A DNA stretch of 10,149 bases, from positions 1-10,149 of the forward strand of contig JNEM01015816.1 in NCBI GenBank assembly GCA_000697335.1. Direction: 5' to 3'. How positions within the stretch are numbered: the stretch's first letter is position 1; the number at the start of each line of letters is the position of its first letter. This DNA is from Conidiobolus incongruus B7586 (Eukaryota; Entomophthoromycota; Entomophthoromycetes; Entomophthorales; Conidiobolaceae). Below the pieces are notes generated by a model, which saw nothing but the letters and a program-made list of their open reading frames with translations, did no database searches and was not told the origin of the DNA. Made by a program: the position numbers and the translations under genes. Positions 8,568-10,149 of this stretch are shown here, piece after piece.

Positions 8568-9540
8568 TAACGAACTGTAACGTGAGAGGAAGAAAACAAT
8601 TATATTGAATATTAAATCCACTGTGATGAATCACTATGAATAGAATCAATCTATATTAATAAAAATTTAGCCCTTTCATTCTTGCTAAATTATTGTTTAA
8701 AAAACGGAAGCGTTAATTGTTGAAATAATTGGTTGTTTTAAAAATTTATAATAAATACAATATTATCATAAAAATTGATAATGATGAGAATAGGATAAGT
8801 GAATTCTTTTTTATATTGGCACTCTCAATTATAATACTATCTTTAATTTAGCAAAAATCACAATAATATAAATTAACAAATTAATATTAGATTTACTTTG
8901 GAATTGTAATATACTATACCGATTCATAAACTGTATCCAATATTGGCCAATATTGATGAACACAATTTAGTTATTAAGACAGTTAATACACGAGAAAATA
9001 TAATTTGAACAATACTCATGGTTAATATAATTTAGTATGATTAATATTACGATGTAGGACTATTAGAAATAATGTATATTGGATAAGATTTAAAACTTAT
9101 TTTATAACTTTACTAGTACTATATTTTGATATTGGTGATCCTAAGAACAATCAATATGAGAGATATTAAATAATCATTTTGGCTAAGGTAATGATATTCA
9201 TTTAGTTGGATGATTACTCAATTATTAAAACAATAGTAAACATTGAGCAGGTATTATTGGAATATTTTGTTTATTAAATACTATCATTGTTAAATATTAT
9301 TGATATTTTAAAATATATGTATAAATAAAACATCCAAGGAATATCAACCTTATGAACATTGAAGATTACTATAATAACTAGTACTCCTATGAATATTTAA
9401 TAATTTATATTGATTAATTACAATCTTGTATAAGAATTCTATTTTGAAATATCGTAATTTTCATGATCTATGACAATCATTTTGATCAATATTCATGGTT
9501 TGAATAGTTTCAAGAATTACCTCAACTATGATTATATTGA
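8568..9540. other. AT-rich stretch with no supported gene
   Basis: Only short runs look coding, for example about 30 codons on the + strand near 8908-9007 reading IPIHKLYPILANIDEHNLVI. They lack a start, a recognised family or flanking splice sites. Apart from the palindrome at 8938-8955 I see nothing that can be supported. Confidence 0.5.
8938..8955. repeat. 18-bp perfect palindrome
   Basis: CAATATTGGCCAATATTG equals its own reverse complement. It has no spacer, so it would be a poor hairpin and is better read as a symmetric protein-binding site or chance. Its GGCC centre is unusual in this AT-rich setting. Confidence 0.6.
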
Positions 9541-9959
9541 AAGCATCCAGCATCTTTCACTCATATTCCCAATTCCTTAGCCAAGAACCTTGACCAAAAA
9601 CCACCAATTAGATTTTTAAACACGTGAAATGTCAGGATCTACCTAAAGTGGCGAATGCTTAAATTGTCAAGAATATGATTTGGAAGTAGGAATTACTTAA
9701 ATCATCCAAATTGATAATTTAATCCAGATTTCAATGGTTGGAATTGGGTTCATGAAAACTTTTGATTTTATCCATAGCCAAATAAATTAGATTTTTGAGG
9801 GATGAATAATGCTAAATTAATTGCTGTTATAGTAAATGGTTCACACTAGATCATTTTGAACATTGGCAATTATACTAATCATCAATTTTCAAAATTATAG
9901 TTACTTCGAGTGATTTTACACTGAAATACATACCAACGTTGAGTACTTCTAAATCATGA

Positions 9960-10112
9960 TCCTCTCCAGGTACTCATATCATTTCTATTTACCGTCATCC
10001 CAATATTCTCATTATCACAAAACATCCACAACTATTAACACGATCGTCCAAATTATATCCAAATACATTGCAAACTGAATTGGTAATAAGGATCCCCTAT
10101 AAGTTAAGCTCC
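9960..10112 (+). other. Coding-like open stretch at the window edge, unrecognised
   Basis: This 51-codon open run has G+C clearly above its surroundings and contains HIISIYRHPNILIITKHPQL before a TAA at 10113-10115. The same frame reaches back to about 9540 but with about a dozen stops. The opposite strand also shows coding-like runs, so the strand is uncertain. It may be an exon or remnant of a gene continuing beyond the window. No family was recognised. Confidence 0.22.
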
Positions 10113-10149
10113 TAAAAATCCTTTATTGCAAGTTGAACCAAATTTATTA

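Noticed and set aside
9850-10080. Minus-strand run with spaced Cys and Trp/Arg residues resembling the zinc-ribbon part of Merlin/IS1016-type transposases
   Set aside because: The similarity is limited to a few residues, the Cys pairs are incomplete and no downstream DDE motif was found.

Overview
The window is eukaryotic, very AT-rich and gene-poor. The one confident gene is a spliced heat-shock-factor-type (HSF) transcription factor on the + strand. Its short introns start with GT, end in AG and carry CTAAC- or CTGAT-like branch sites, and the coding exons are far richer in G+C than the surrounding DNA. The likely source is a fungus or fungus-like lineage, or another AT-rich protist; the sequence does not fix the species. 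The large coding exon has all its Gln codons as CAA/CAG and ends in TAA, so the standard genetic code fits best.

Layout. (1) 1-2,880: an extreme A+T block, many lines with only about 5-15% G+C. It contains one decayed mariner (DD34D) DNA transposon at about 895-2251, recognised by inverted ends, a helix-turn-helix fragment and the C-terminal catalytic part of the transposase. Its recognisable G-to-A changes lie in TpG context, which resembles repeat-induced point mutation (RIP). (2) 2,900-4,571: promoter region with a TATA box and the HSF-like gene. The preferred model has four exons and 231 residues: a 7-nt first exon, a 671-nt intron, then introns of 52 and 56 nt. (3) 4,572-7,100: no convincing gene. 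(4) about 7,300-8,567: minus-strand stretches that look like decayed coding sequence of an unrecognised protein. (5) 8,570-9,540: AT-rich, with an 18-bp perfect palindrome. (6) 9,541-10,149: richer in G+C, with coding-like but unrecognised short open stretches, perhaps the edge of another gene or relic.

No operon, RNA gene, CRISPR array or intact mobile element is visible. The picture is one live regulatory gene on a small G+C-rich island, between an AT-mutated transposon block and a decayed region. The N-terminal exon of the HSF-like gene and the nature of the minus-strand remnants are the least certain points.
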